From positions 1 through 7,359 of the forward strand of contig CAYFNZ010000044.1 in the NCBI GenBank assembly GCA_964344625.1: a stretch of 7,359 nucleotides of DNA, written 5' to 3'. The translations under genes and the position numbers were made by a program. Of the stretch, positions 1 to 5,584 are shown one piece after another (within the stretch, counting starts at the first letter, position 1; every line of letters starts with the position of its first letter). The notes under the pieces were generated by a model. It ran no database searches. It was given only the letters and a program-made list of their open reading frames with translations, and was not told the origin of the DNA. Origin of the DNA: JAAYEL01 sp964344625. Its GTDB lineage: Bacteria > Bacillota > Clostridia > Tissierellales > Peptoniphilaceae.

Positions 1-10
1 CCATCAGATA

Positions 11-76
11 TACTACGTCTGTCATAGTACTTTCTAAAATCATAGAAACATTTTTACCACGTCTGGTCAAGTACTT
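11..76. repeat. Two-copy imperfect direct repeat, 22-bp units
   Basis: Copies lie at 11-32 and 55-76 with a 44-bp pitch. Both share the core ACGTCTG followed by AGTACTT. Allowing one compensating one-base gap in each copy, about 20 of 23 columns match. The pitch is not a multiple of three, so this is not a repeat within one protein reading frame. Similarity continues weakly to the right (TAAA after each copy). The array may extend left of the window. Function is unknown: binding sites for a regulator of a gene to the left are possible, as is a remnant of a small repeat element. Confidence 0.5.
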
Positions 77-80
77 TTTA

Positions 81-136
81 AATAAAAAATCCCCATTTTA
101 AGCTCACCCTAAAAATATCAGGAGCTCAAAATGAGG
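81..136 (-). terminator. Intrinsic terminator of the DUF1893 gene
   Basis: Read on the minus strand, arms 136-122 and 105-91 form a 15-bp stem (including GAGCUC with GAGCUU) with a 16-nt loop, followed at once by the U-rich run AUUUUUUAUU (90-81). Two of the pairs are G-U wobbles on the minus strand. On the plus strand the same positions would be A-C mismatches, so the hairpin is built for minus-strand RNA. It begins 13 nt past the stop codon of the DUF1893 gene. Confidence 0.8.
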
Positions 137-148
137 CAGCAAAATAAA

Positions 149-583
149 TTAACTTGTTTTTGTCTCCATAAGCCTTCTTACCGTCTCACTTATGGCAATA
201 AAGGCCTTATCCGGGTCAGAAATAGACCTAACTGACTTATCCATTGGGCACATATCTGTCAAATCCCTGTTCTTAATAAAGGGTTGGATACTTGTATACT
301 CATAATACACCCCGTTTTCCCTAAATAAGTCCACAGCTTCCTTACTTATAAGTCTGGCATAGATTTCCCTTACCCCCAATTTTAGGTATAAAAGAGCAGC
401 TGCCTTGCCTACCACTTTATCGGCAGCAGAAAAGCCTCTGACATCCTCCTTGCTTCTTATCAGGTCTAAAAGTGGCTTTACCCCCCTGTCATTGGACTTT
501 ATAATCCTGTCATCCTTAATAAGGACAAATTTCAAATTCTCATCTATTAAAAGTTCTTTGACCTTGTCTAATTCCTTACTCAT
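149..583 (-). CDS. DUF1893 family protein (cytidine deaminase-like fold)
   Basis: This 144-residue soluble protein has no signal peptide or membrane segment. It matches the DUF1893 family, which includes Thermotoga TM1506. The hallmarks are the block GFSAADKVVGKAAALL (residues 50-65), the IYARLISKEAVDLF segment (74-87), the INR-like KNRD (104-107), and the conserved MCPMD (111-115, usually CPME in the family). Structures of the family show a cytidine deaminase-like fold, but no reaction is established, and I see no classical H/C-x-E zinc deaminase signature. The ATG at 583 is preceded by GAGGGAG (587-593). The gene is divergent from the mnmM operon and ends in its own terminator, so it is probably transcribed alone. 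A promoter on its side of the 114-bp gap is not clear: TTTACA at 626-631 is a possible -35, without a good -10. The family assignment is fairly sure, the function unknown. Confidence 0.85.
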   Translation of the reverse strand: MSKELDKVKELLIDENLKFVLIKDDRIIKSNDRGVKPLLDLIRSKEDVRGFSAADKVVGKAAALLYLKLGVREIYARLISKEAVDLFRENGVYYEYTSIQPFIKNRDLTDMCPMDKSVRSISDPDKAFIAISETVRRLMETKTS

Positions 584-644
584 TATCTCCCTCGTAAATT
601 TTGTAAATATATAAACAGATTTTCATGTAAAATGCTATTTTTTA

Positions 645-672
645 AGACTTTTAAGTCTCTAACTGATATACT
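645..672 (+). promoter_or_regulatory. Extended -10 promoter with overlapping palindrome, for the mnmM operon
   Basis: TGATATACT at 664-672 is an extended -10 (TG-N-TATACT), 26 nt before the mnmM start. The -35 position has no good TTGACA match. It is occupied instead by a palindrome, AGACTT-TT-AAGTCT (645-658), which could be an operator or could be chance in AT-rich DNA. The ribosome binding site AGAGGTG is at 687-693. Confidence 0.5.
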
Positions 673-697
673 TATTTTAACATTAAAGAGGTGAAAT

Positions 698-1261
698 ATG
701 ATAAATAACACAAAAAATCTCATTGAGTTTTTAATGAAAACCTATATAAAAAACGTAGATGTAGCTGTAGACATGACAGCTGGCAATGGCCATGACTGCA
801 AAAATATTTTAGAGCTTACTGGGGCAAAAAAGCTCTACGCTTTTGATATCCAAGAAGAAGCCAAGGCTTCTAGCCTGGCCCTTCTAGAAAAGTCTGGCCT
901 CGACCTAAGTGGCTTTAGCTTCATACTTGATAGTCACGAGAATATAGGCCTATATGTTAAGGAAAAAGTTGATTTGGCTATATATAACTTAGGATATTTA
1001 CCTAAGTCTGACCATAGGGTAACCACTCAATACCAAAAGGTTTTAAGGAGTCTAGATAGTCTTTTAGAAATCTTAAATGACAATGCCGTAGTGCTTTTTA
1101 CCTTCTATCCAGGCCATGATGAAGGCCAAAAGGAAAGCCTTTTTATACCAGAATACTTAGAAAAACTTGACCAAAAATCATTTAGTATTTTAAAATTTGA
1201 ATTTATAAACCAAAAGAATAAGCCACCTTTTTCAATCATGCTACAAAAAAGAAAGGCTTAA
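698..1261 (+). CDS. mnmM: tRNA 5-aminomethyl-2-thiouridine methyltransferase, MnmM/YtqB type
   Basis: This is a 187-residue class I S-adenosylmethionine-dependent methyltransferase of the old 'rRNA methylase' family (PF06962, YtqB). Motif I is DMTAGNGHD (residues 25-33) and the acidic end of strand 2 is AFDIQ (48-52). The family-specific blocks are YNLGYLPKSDHRVTT (96-110), FYPGHDEG (136-143) and the C-terminal NQKNKPPF (171-178). Bacillus YtqB, renamed MnmM, methylates the aminomethyl group of nm5(s2)U34 in tRNA to give mnm5(s2)U, the job of the MnmC methylase domain in Gram-negatives. The length fits the family. The ATG at 698 is fixed by AGAGGTG four bases upstream. It is the first gene of a likely operon, and only 30 nt separate it from the lipoprotein gene. 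Domain identity is firm, and the tRNA substrate is inferred from the family. Confidence 0.88.
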   Translation: MINNTKNLIEFLMKTYIKNVDVAVDMTAGNGHDCKNILELTGAKKLYAFDIQEEAKASSLALLEKSGLDLSGFSFILDSHENIGLYVKEKVDLAIYNLGYLPKSDHRVTTQYQKVLRSLDSLLEILNDNAVVLFTFYPGHDEGQKESLFIPEYLEKLDQKSFSILKFEFINQKNKPPFSIMLQKRKA

Positions 1262-1291
1262 ATCAAAAATTTATTTAAATAAGAGGTAATT

Positions 1292-3064
1292 ATGAAGAAA
1301 AAATTTCTAGTTATTATTTCCTTAATATGTTTTTGTTTTATTCTCGCATCTTGTAGCCTCCAAAGCGAGGACACCATGACCATAGCCGAAAACTTCTCAG
1401 GCTCTAGGGTAATCAGCCTTAAGCTTGAAAAAAAAGATGCCCACCTAATAAAGGGCGGCCTAGAAGGTCTTAGCGATTTTCTAAAATCCCAGGTTATAGA
1501 CCCCCTAGAGGTTAATGTAAGTAGCCCTACAAAAGATAAGCTTGAAGCTCAAATAATCCTAAGATTTGACGGCCTTGATGACTACATAAAAAAAGTTACC
1601 TACCTATATGAGCTTTCTGGAAATGACCAAAAACCAGCTACTAAATTTAATTCATCTAATAGAAACATTTTCACTAAGGGGCTAGACTTTTATGATGATG
1701 TGAATAGCGAAAAACTCCTTGCCTATCTCCTAAATAAGGGCATAGAAGATGGAATAATAGAGGAAAAAAACAGGGATAAGATTTTTTCCTCACCTAGCTA
1801 TAGCTTGGTATACAAGGGGGATAGGATATTAACTAAATCCGGCAAGGGTCCTTATCAAATAAAAAACTTTGAATACCTTGGGCCTAGCACTTACTTAATG
1901 TCTACTTCCATGCAGGATACTAGGACTTGGACTAGGGTTTTTAGCCTAGTCTTTCCAGCTGGTGTATATGAAAAAATCGATTTTGACTGGAAAACTACCT
2001 TGGTCAAGGACCCTAAGATTTTCGACCTAGGTCCTAAAAATACAGAAGACTCCTCAGGAAGGTCTCAAGTAATTTACAAGTTTGCCCTGGAAAATGCTAG
2101 CCTTGATGAAATCGCCGAGGCTTCATCAGACTTCCTTCAAGCCAAGGACCTTGTTGATTTAAGCCTTGAAAAAAATACCGAGACATTTTCAATCGACTAT
2201 AAAATTAAAGAAAAGCTTGAAAACTTTGATGATGCCAATGACCTATCCCTTGTGTCCATCTATTACACAAGACCAAAGACCAGGGATTTGCACTATCCAG
2301 TTTCTGGCGACTATCAAAAGGAATTATCAGAAAGCAAGGATATCATCGTCCTACAAAAAGATGACCTCCTAAAAGCTTATGATAATACTATTAAAATTCA
2401 ACCAAAATTCGAAAAGGCTGATATTGAAACCAAGATTAACCTTGACCTAAGCCTAGAAAAGGAAATAAAAATCTTTAAGGGGACAGATTTTTATGCCAAC
2501 ATGGGAAGTGACCTCCTTTCTGAGTATCTGACCAAATATGATATCCAAACCAGTGACGACTCAAGAGAGATAATAGTTAGGTATGGCGGCCAGGATTTTG
2601 AAAAGAAAAATCTCTTATTTTTCGATAAAAACCCGGAAATAAGCATCACTGAATCAGGCCTTTTCGGCTATGTGATAGACTATAAAGACTCATCTAAACT
2701 AAACAAATTCACCCTAGATGAAGTAAAACAAAACTTTTTAGGCCCTAGCCTATCTAAGGTGAGTAAAAAGAAGCTAAGCTTCTCGGAAAATACTTTTGAT
2801 AATGAGATTGCAGTAAAGGGAACCAGCACTGCAAATATCTTATTTTTCTCCTTTATAGCCTTGCTGCTTATAGGATTAGGCATATATATTTACGTTAAAA
2901 AGAGAAAGGATAAGAAGCTTAAAGAAGAATTTTATGACGACCCTAAACCTTCAGAAGAAAAAGACCCTAGACAAACCCAACCAATCCCCGTTATAAATAA
3001 CCTAGATTTGTTAGATGAAGATAAGAAAACTATAAATAATAAAGAAGGAGATAAAAATGACTGA
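1292..3064 (+). CDS. Large lipoprotein of unknown function with C-terminal membrane anchor
   Basis: This 590-residue protein starts with a lipoprotein signal (MKKK, hydrophobic core 5-18, lipobox LASC at 18-21), so Cys21 should be lipidated on the outer face of the membrane. A long, polar, probably beta-rich extracellular part follows (22-510). A single transmembrane helix (514-535) ends in KKRKDKK, and the 55-residue acidic tail should be cytoplasmic. The chain would thus be tethered at both ends. A motif recurs: IFTKGLDFY with LLAYLLNKG near 126-150, and IFKGTDFY with LLSEYLTK near 394-415, suggesting two related domains. The start of the mature region (ENFSGSRVISLKLEKKD) faintly recalls LppM-like lipoproteins, which I cannot confirm. 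There are no catalytic motifs, LPXTG or repeats of known adhesins. The start has AGAGGT (1282-1287) four bases upstream. The 3' end carries the mgsA ribosome binding site and overlaps mgsA by 8 nt. The gene is certain; function is not recognised. Confidence 0.9.
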   Translation: MKKKFLVIISLICFCFILASCSLQSEDTMTIAENFSGSRVISLKLEKKDAHLIKGGLEGLSDFLKSQVIDPLEVNVSSPTKDKLEAQIILRFDGLDDYIKKVTYLYELSGNDQKPATKFNSSNRNIFTKGLDFYDDVNSEKLLAYLLNKGIEDGIIEEKNRDKIFSSPSYSLVYKGDRILTKSGKGPYQIKNFEYLGPSTYLMSTSMQDTRTWTRVFSLVFPAGVYEKIDFDWKTTLVKDPKIFDLGPKNTEDSSGRSQVIYKFALENASLDEIAEASSDFLQAKDLVDLSLEKNTETFSIDYKIKEKLENFDDANDLSLVSIYYTRPKTRDLHYPVSGDYQKELSESKDIIVLQKDDLLKAYDNTIKIQPKFEKADIETKINLDLSLEKEIKIFKGTDFYANMGSDLLSEYLTKYDIQTSDDSREIIVRYGGQDFEKKNLLFFDKNPEISITESGLFGYVIDYKDSSKLNKFTLDEVKQNFLGPSLSKVSKKKLSFSENTFDNEIAVKGTSTANILFFSFIALLLIGLGIYIYVKKRKDKKLKEEFYDDPKPSEEKDPRQTQPIPVINNLDLLDEDKKTINNKEGDKND

Positions 3065-3527
3065 TTTAGATAATAAACTAGTACCAAGTAAAAAAAGGAT
3101 AGCCCTTGTAGCCCATGACGGCCTAAAGCACAAGCTATTTCAATGGATGCAAGACCACAAGGACCTTTGGATGGACCATGAGCTTTGTGGTACTGGAACC
3201 ACCTCTTCTATCATAAGGGAAAAATTTAAGGTAGATATTAAGTCCTATTTAAGTGGTCCCTTGGGTGGAGACCAACAATTGGGGGCTGCGATAGCCCAAG
3301 GCCAAATTGATGTCCTAATCTTCTTTTGGGACCCCCTACAAGCTCAGCCTCACGATCCAGATGTAAAGGCTCTTTTAAGGATTGCCGTCCTATATGATGT
3401 GCCTGTTGCCATGAGTCCAAGTGCGGCTACGATTCTTTTGTCCTCACCTTTTATGGGCAAAGAATATGTAAAGAAAATCTACGATGCAGACCATGAAATT
3501 AAGGATAGAATTGAAAAATTTAAGTAA
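3057..3527 (+). CDS. mgsA: Methylglyoxal synthase
   Basis: This cytosolic enzyme converts dihydroxyacetone phosphate to methylglyoxal and phosphate, a bypass that relieves sugar-phosphate build-up when phosphate is short. At 156 residues it is near the E. coli length of 152. All key residues are present: ALVAHD with His20, the GTGTT phosphate-binding run (45-49), SGPLGGDQQ with catalytic Asp72 (E. coli Asp71), and FFWDPL followed by PHDPD with His99 and Asp102 (E. coli His98 and Asp101). The N-terminal ten residues are variable, as usual. The ATG at 3057 has AGAAGGAG (3043-3050) six bases upstream and lies inside the lipoprotein reading frame, so translation is probably coupled. No terminator follows, and some readthrough into the glycosyltransferase gene is possible. 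In many rod-shaped clostridia mgsA sits beside cell-shape genes; here it does not. Confidence 0.97.
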   Translation: MTDLDNKLVPSKKRIALVAHDGLKHKLFQWMQDHKDLWMDHELCGTGTTSSIIREKFKVDIKSYLSGPLGGDQQLGAAIAQGQIDVLIFFWDPLQAQPHDPDVKALLRIAVLYDVPVAMSPSAATILLSSPFMGKEYVKKIYDADHEIKDRIEKFK

Positions 3528-3563
3528 TTTTTTGTACAAATCAAGTTAAACTTTTATATTATC

Positions 3564-3593
3564 TGATATAATAAGGACTATATAAAAAAGGAG
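3564..3593 (+). promoter_or_regulatory. Extended -10 promoter and RBS of the glycosyltransferase gene
   Basis: TGATATAAT at 3564-3572 is a perfect extended -10 box. The -35 position (3544-3550, AGTTAAA) matches poorly. AAGGAG at 3588-3593 lies six bases before the ATG at 3600. The gap after mgsA contains no hairpin terminator, only the short palindrome TTTGTACAAA (3531-3540). Confidence 0.65.
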
Positions 3594-3599
3594 ACTTAT

Positions 3600-4787
3600 A
3601 TGATTTTAAAAATTCTATTAATTATATCAGCCTCAATTATGACCTTGTACAGCCTGTACTATGTCTATGTGGCTATAAATTTTTTCAATGTAAAAAAAGT
3701 CTATCCAGATACTGATAAATACAATAAGTTCGCCATCTTAGTGGCTGCTAGAAACGAAGAAAAAGTTATCGGTAACTTAGTCGAATCCCTGCTTGGCCAG
3801 GACTATCCCAAGGATAGATTTGATGTTATAGTAATGCCAAATAACTGCAAGGATGATACCAAGGGAGCAGCTGAAAGGGCTGGAGCTCTTACATTTGAGC
3901 CCCCTCTTCCAGTAAAGAGCAAGGGCGAGGTCCTACACCAAACCTTTGACTACCTGCTAAAAGAAAAAGACTATGATGCCTTCATAATCTTTGATGCAGA
4001 CAACCTAGCAGATAAAAACTTTGTAAAAGAAATGAACAAGGCCCTTGAAGCTGGTTATGGTGCTGCAACAGGCCTTAGGGACAGTAAAAACCCTTATAAG
4101 ACCTATATGTCATCATCCTACACCCTATTTTACTTGATATTTGACGTATTCTACAATGGGGCTAGGTCAGCCCTAGGTATGAACTGCCTAATAACTGGGA
4201 CAGGCTTTATGATTTCAAGGGAAATACTAGAAGCAATGGGTGGCTGGAACACCTATTCCATTACTGAAGATGTGGAACTTACCTTGCAACTATCTTGCAT
4301 GGGTCAAGCAATAGCCTACGTTCCTAGAGCTATAACCTATGACGAACAGCCTGAAGACAACAAACAAGCTTGGAATCAAAGGCTTCGTTGGTCAATCGGT
4401 TCCCAACAAAACTTTAAACTTATGGGACGTAAACTCTTAGATGCCCACAAGCATAACAAGGGCAAAAACGTCTTAGACATGTATATTATGCTACTTGCAA
4501 CCCATATGCAAATATATGGCTTCCTAGTGGGGATTTTTGGACTTGTAGTCCTATTCTTTACCAACTTTAATGCCTTCTTATTCTGGGCAATCTTCTCAGT
4601 TGCAGGCCTTTTATTAGTCCAAGCACTAATAAGTGTACTCTGTCTAAGATTCCTTAAAAAGCCTATAAGGCCAATGCTAAAGGGAATACTTACAATATGG
4701 TGGTTTACCCTATCCTGGATACCAATTCACATAATCGCCCTTTTCAATGACGACATAGAATGGGAGGAAATTGAACATAAGGGTTAA
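3600..4787 (+). CDS. Membrane glycosyltransferase, family 2 (cellulose/poly-GlcNAc synthase-like)
   Basis: This 395-residue inner-membrane enzyme has one N-terminal helix (4-27), a cytosolic GT-A domain (about 43-265) and three C-terminal helices (293-319, 325-350, 362-382). Catalytic signatures of processive-type GT2 enzymes are visible: AARNEE (49-54), PNNCKDDT with Asp85 (80-87), the metal-binding DAD in FDADN (131-135), the TED catalytic base motif (222-224), and QRLRW (260-264). It lacks a PilZ domain and is close to IcaA/PgaC in size, so it probably adds sugar from a nucleotide donor to an envelope polysaccharide or lipid acceptor. Sugar and acceptor cannot be read from sequence. No icaBCD/pga partners, flippase or other glycan genes are nearby, so it is an orphan. 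It has its own promoter and is followed by a terminator. The fold is certain; the product is unknown. Confidence 0.92.
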   Translation: MILKILLIISASIMTLYSLYYVYVAINFFNVKKVYPDTDKYNKFAILVAARNEEKVIGNLVESLLGQDYPKDRFDVIVMPNNCKDDTKGAAERAGALTFEPPLPVKSKGEVLHQTFDYLLKEKDYDAFIIFDADNLADKNFVKEMNKALEAGYGAATGLRDSKNPYKTYMSSSYTLFYLIFDVFYNGARSALGMNCLITGTGFMISREILEAMGGWNTYSITEDVELTLQLSCMGQAIAYVPRAITYDEQPEDNKQAWNQRLRWSIGSQQNFKLMGRKLLDAHKHNKGKNVLDMYIMLLATHMQIYGFLVGIFGLVVLFFTNFNAFLFWAIFSVAGLLLVQALISVLCLRFLKKPIRPMLKGILTIWWFTLSWIPIHIIALFNDDIEWEEIEHKG

Positions 4788-4805
4788 GAAAAAATATAAT
4801 TTACT

Positions 4806-4855
4806 AAAAATTGGGGGCCTGATTATTTGCAATCAAGGCCCCCAATATATATTTT
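4806..4855. terminator. Bidirectional terminator between the glycosyltransferase and tdk genes
   Basis: Arms TTGGGGGCCT (4811-4820) and AGGCCCCCAA (4836-4845) are perfect complements. The inner pairs GATT/AATC (4821-4824 and 4831-4834) extend the stem past one bulged A (4835), leaving a six-base loop. On the minus strand a run of five U follows directly (4810-4806), which is strong termination for tdk. On the plus strand the tail is the weaker UAUAUAUUUU. The two genes converge on it. Confidence 0.9.
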
Positions 4856-4860
4856 AAGAC

Positions 4861-5454
4861 TTATTTATTTTTTGATTCTTCTAGGTTCTTGTAGTAGCAA
4901 TCTACACACAAGGACTCATATTCAATCTTTTCATCATCATCTATGGCCACTTGGTCGCCTTCAAAAACGAACTTTCCATTGACCTTTCTTCCATTTAATA
5001 CGGCTTTTTTACCACACCTACAAATAGTTTTTAACTCCTCTAAGCTGTGGGCTATAAGTAAAAGCCTTCTGGATCCAGGAAATCCCTTTGTTTGGAAATC
5101 TGTCCTTAGTCCATAACAAATTACCGGCACATTCTTCTTCGATGCTATCGCCATAAGCTGGTCCACTTGGCCTTCTGTCAAAAATTGGGCCTCATCAACC
5201 AAAATACAAGAAATCTTTTCTCCACCACATATGTCATCAAAAAGGTCAAATACATTATCTTGAGCCTTTATAAGCCTGTCGACCTTTCTTTGAACGCCCA
5301 GCCTTGAAATAAGCTTGTTGTCCCCTTTAGTATCTATAGAAGGCTTTAAAAGTCTAACTTTCATGCCTCTTTCTTCGTAATTGTGAGCCACCTGCATAAG
5401 AGCAGTAGACTTTCCTGAATTCATAGCCCCATATCTAAAATATAATTTAGCCAA
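4861..5454 (-). CDS. tdk: Thymidine kinase (class II, tetrameric, zinc-binding)
   Basis: This salvage enzyme phosphorylates thymidine to dTMP with ATP. Numbered from the preferred start, the 197 residues show the P-loop GAMNSGKST (9-17), the Walker B/catalytic segment LVDEAQFL with Glu88, the GLRTDF and FPGSRRLL lasso-side blocks (115-132), and zinc ligands CRC (Cys145, Cys147) and CVDC (Cys183, Cys186). The usual IGGND-like stretch before the last cysteines reads IDDDEKIEYES. The longest frame begins with GTG at 5463, but that codon is itself part of the Shine-Dalgarno AGAGGTG (5461-5467). TTG at 5452-5454 sits six bases beyond it and gives MAKLYFRYG, the usual family N-terminus, so I chose TTG. 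It is transcribed leftward from a promoter near 5486-5515, divergent from the ZIP gene, with its own terminator. Confidence 0.95.
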   Translation of the reverse strand: MAKLYFRYGAMNSGKSTALMQVAHNYEERGMKVRLLKPSIDTKGDNKLISRLGVQRKVDRLIKAQDNVFDLFDDICGGEKISCILVDEAQFLTEGQVDQLMAIASKKNVPVICYGLRTDFQTKGFPGSRRLLLIAHSLEELKTICRCGKKAVLNGRKVNGKFVFEGDQVAIDDDEKIEYESLCVDCYYKNLEESKNK

Positions 5455-5485
5455 AATCTTCACCTCTTTTTTAATGCTAACTTAA

Positions 5486-5515
5486 ATTATATAATAGGAG
5501 AAATAAATTAGCCAA
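5486..5515 (-). promoter_or_regulatory. tdk promoter
   Basis: On the minus strand, TATAAT (5491-5486) is a perfect -10, with TTGGCT (5515-5510) as -35 at an 18-bp spacing. Transcription would start near 5479, leaving a leader of about 25 nt that holds the AGAGGTG site before the TTG start. Confidence 0.55.
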
Positions 5516-5529
5516 TATAATTATTATAA
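5515..5529. promoter_or_regulatory. Possible Fur/PerR-family operator (7-1-7 inverted repeat)
   Basis: ATATAAT-T-ATTATAA is a 7-1-7 inverted repeat that matches the Bacillus PerR box (TTATAATnATTATAA) at 13 of 14 defined positions, and the related Fur box less well. It sits between the divergent tdk and ZIP transporter promoters, touching the tdk -35 and about 10 bp upstream of the ZIP -35 position. A metal transporter is a sensible target of a Fur-family regulator. The DNA here is very AT-rich, so chance is a real alternative. Confidence 0.35.
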
Positions 5530-5558
5530 TAACATTTTAATCCACAAGCTATCGGCTA

Positions 5559-5579
5559 TGGTATAATAAAAAATGGAGG
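5559..5579 (+). promoter_or_regulatory. Extended -10 promoter and RBS of the ZIP transporter gene
   Basis: TGGTATAAT (5559-5567) is a perfect extended -10 box without a clear -35. Transcription should start around 5573-5575. The Shine-Dalgarno GGAGG (5575-5579) lies five bases before ATG 5585, so the untranslated leader would be only about 10-12 nt. Confidence 0.6.
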
Positions 5580-5584
5580 TTAAA

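Noticed and set aside
11..76. Start of a CRISPR array
   Set aside because: There are only two divergent copies, the between-copy segment is too short for usual spacers, and no cas genes are present.
3..101. Plus-strand frame open from the left edge to TAA at 99-101 (33 codons)
   Set aside because: It could be the tail of an upstream gene, but 33 open codons is ordinary by chance. The encoded peptide matches nothing I recognise, and the DNA repeats cross it out of frame.
405..614. Plus-strand open frame opposite the DUF1893 gene
   Set aside because: It is a shadow of the well-supported minus-strand gene, with no ribosome binding site and a Ser/Leu-rich antisense composition.
3531..3540. Palindrome TTTGTACAAA after mgsA as a terminator
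   Set aside because: There is no loop, the stem is too short and AT-rich, and no U run follows. It is not a credible terminator.
3557..3573. Inverted repeat TATTAT-CTGAT-ATAATA at the glycosyltransferase promoter
   Set aside because: It is essentially the AT-rich -10 region reflected by chance. There is no match to a known operator.
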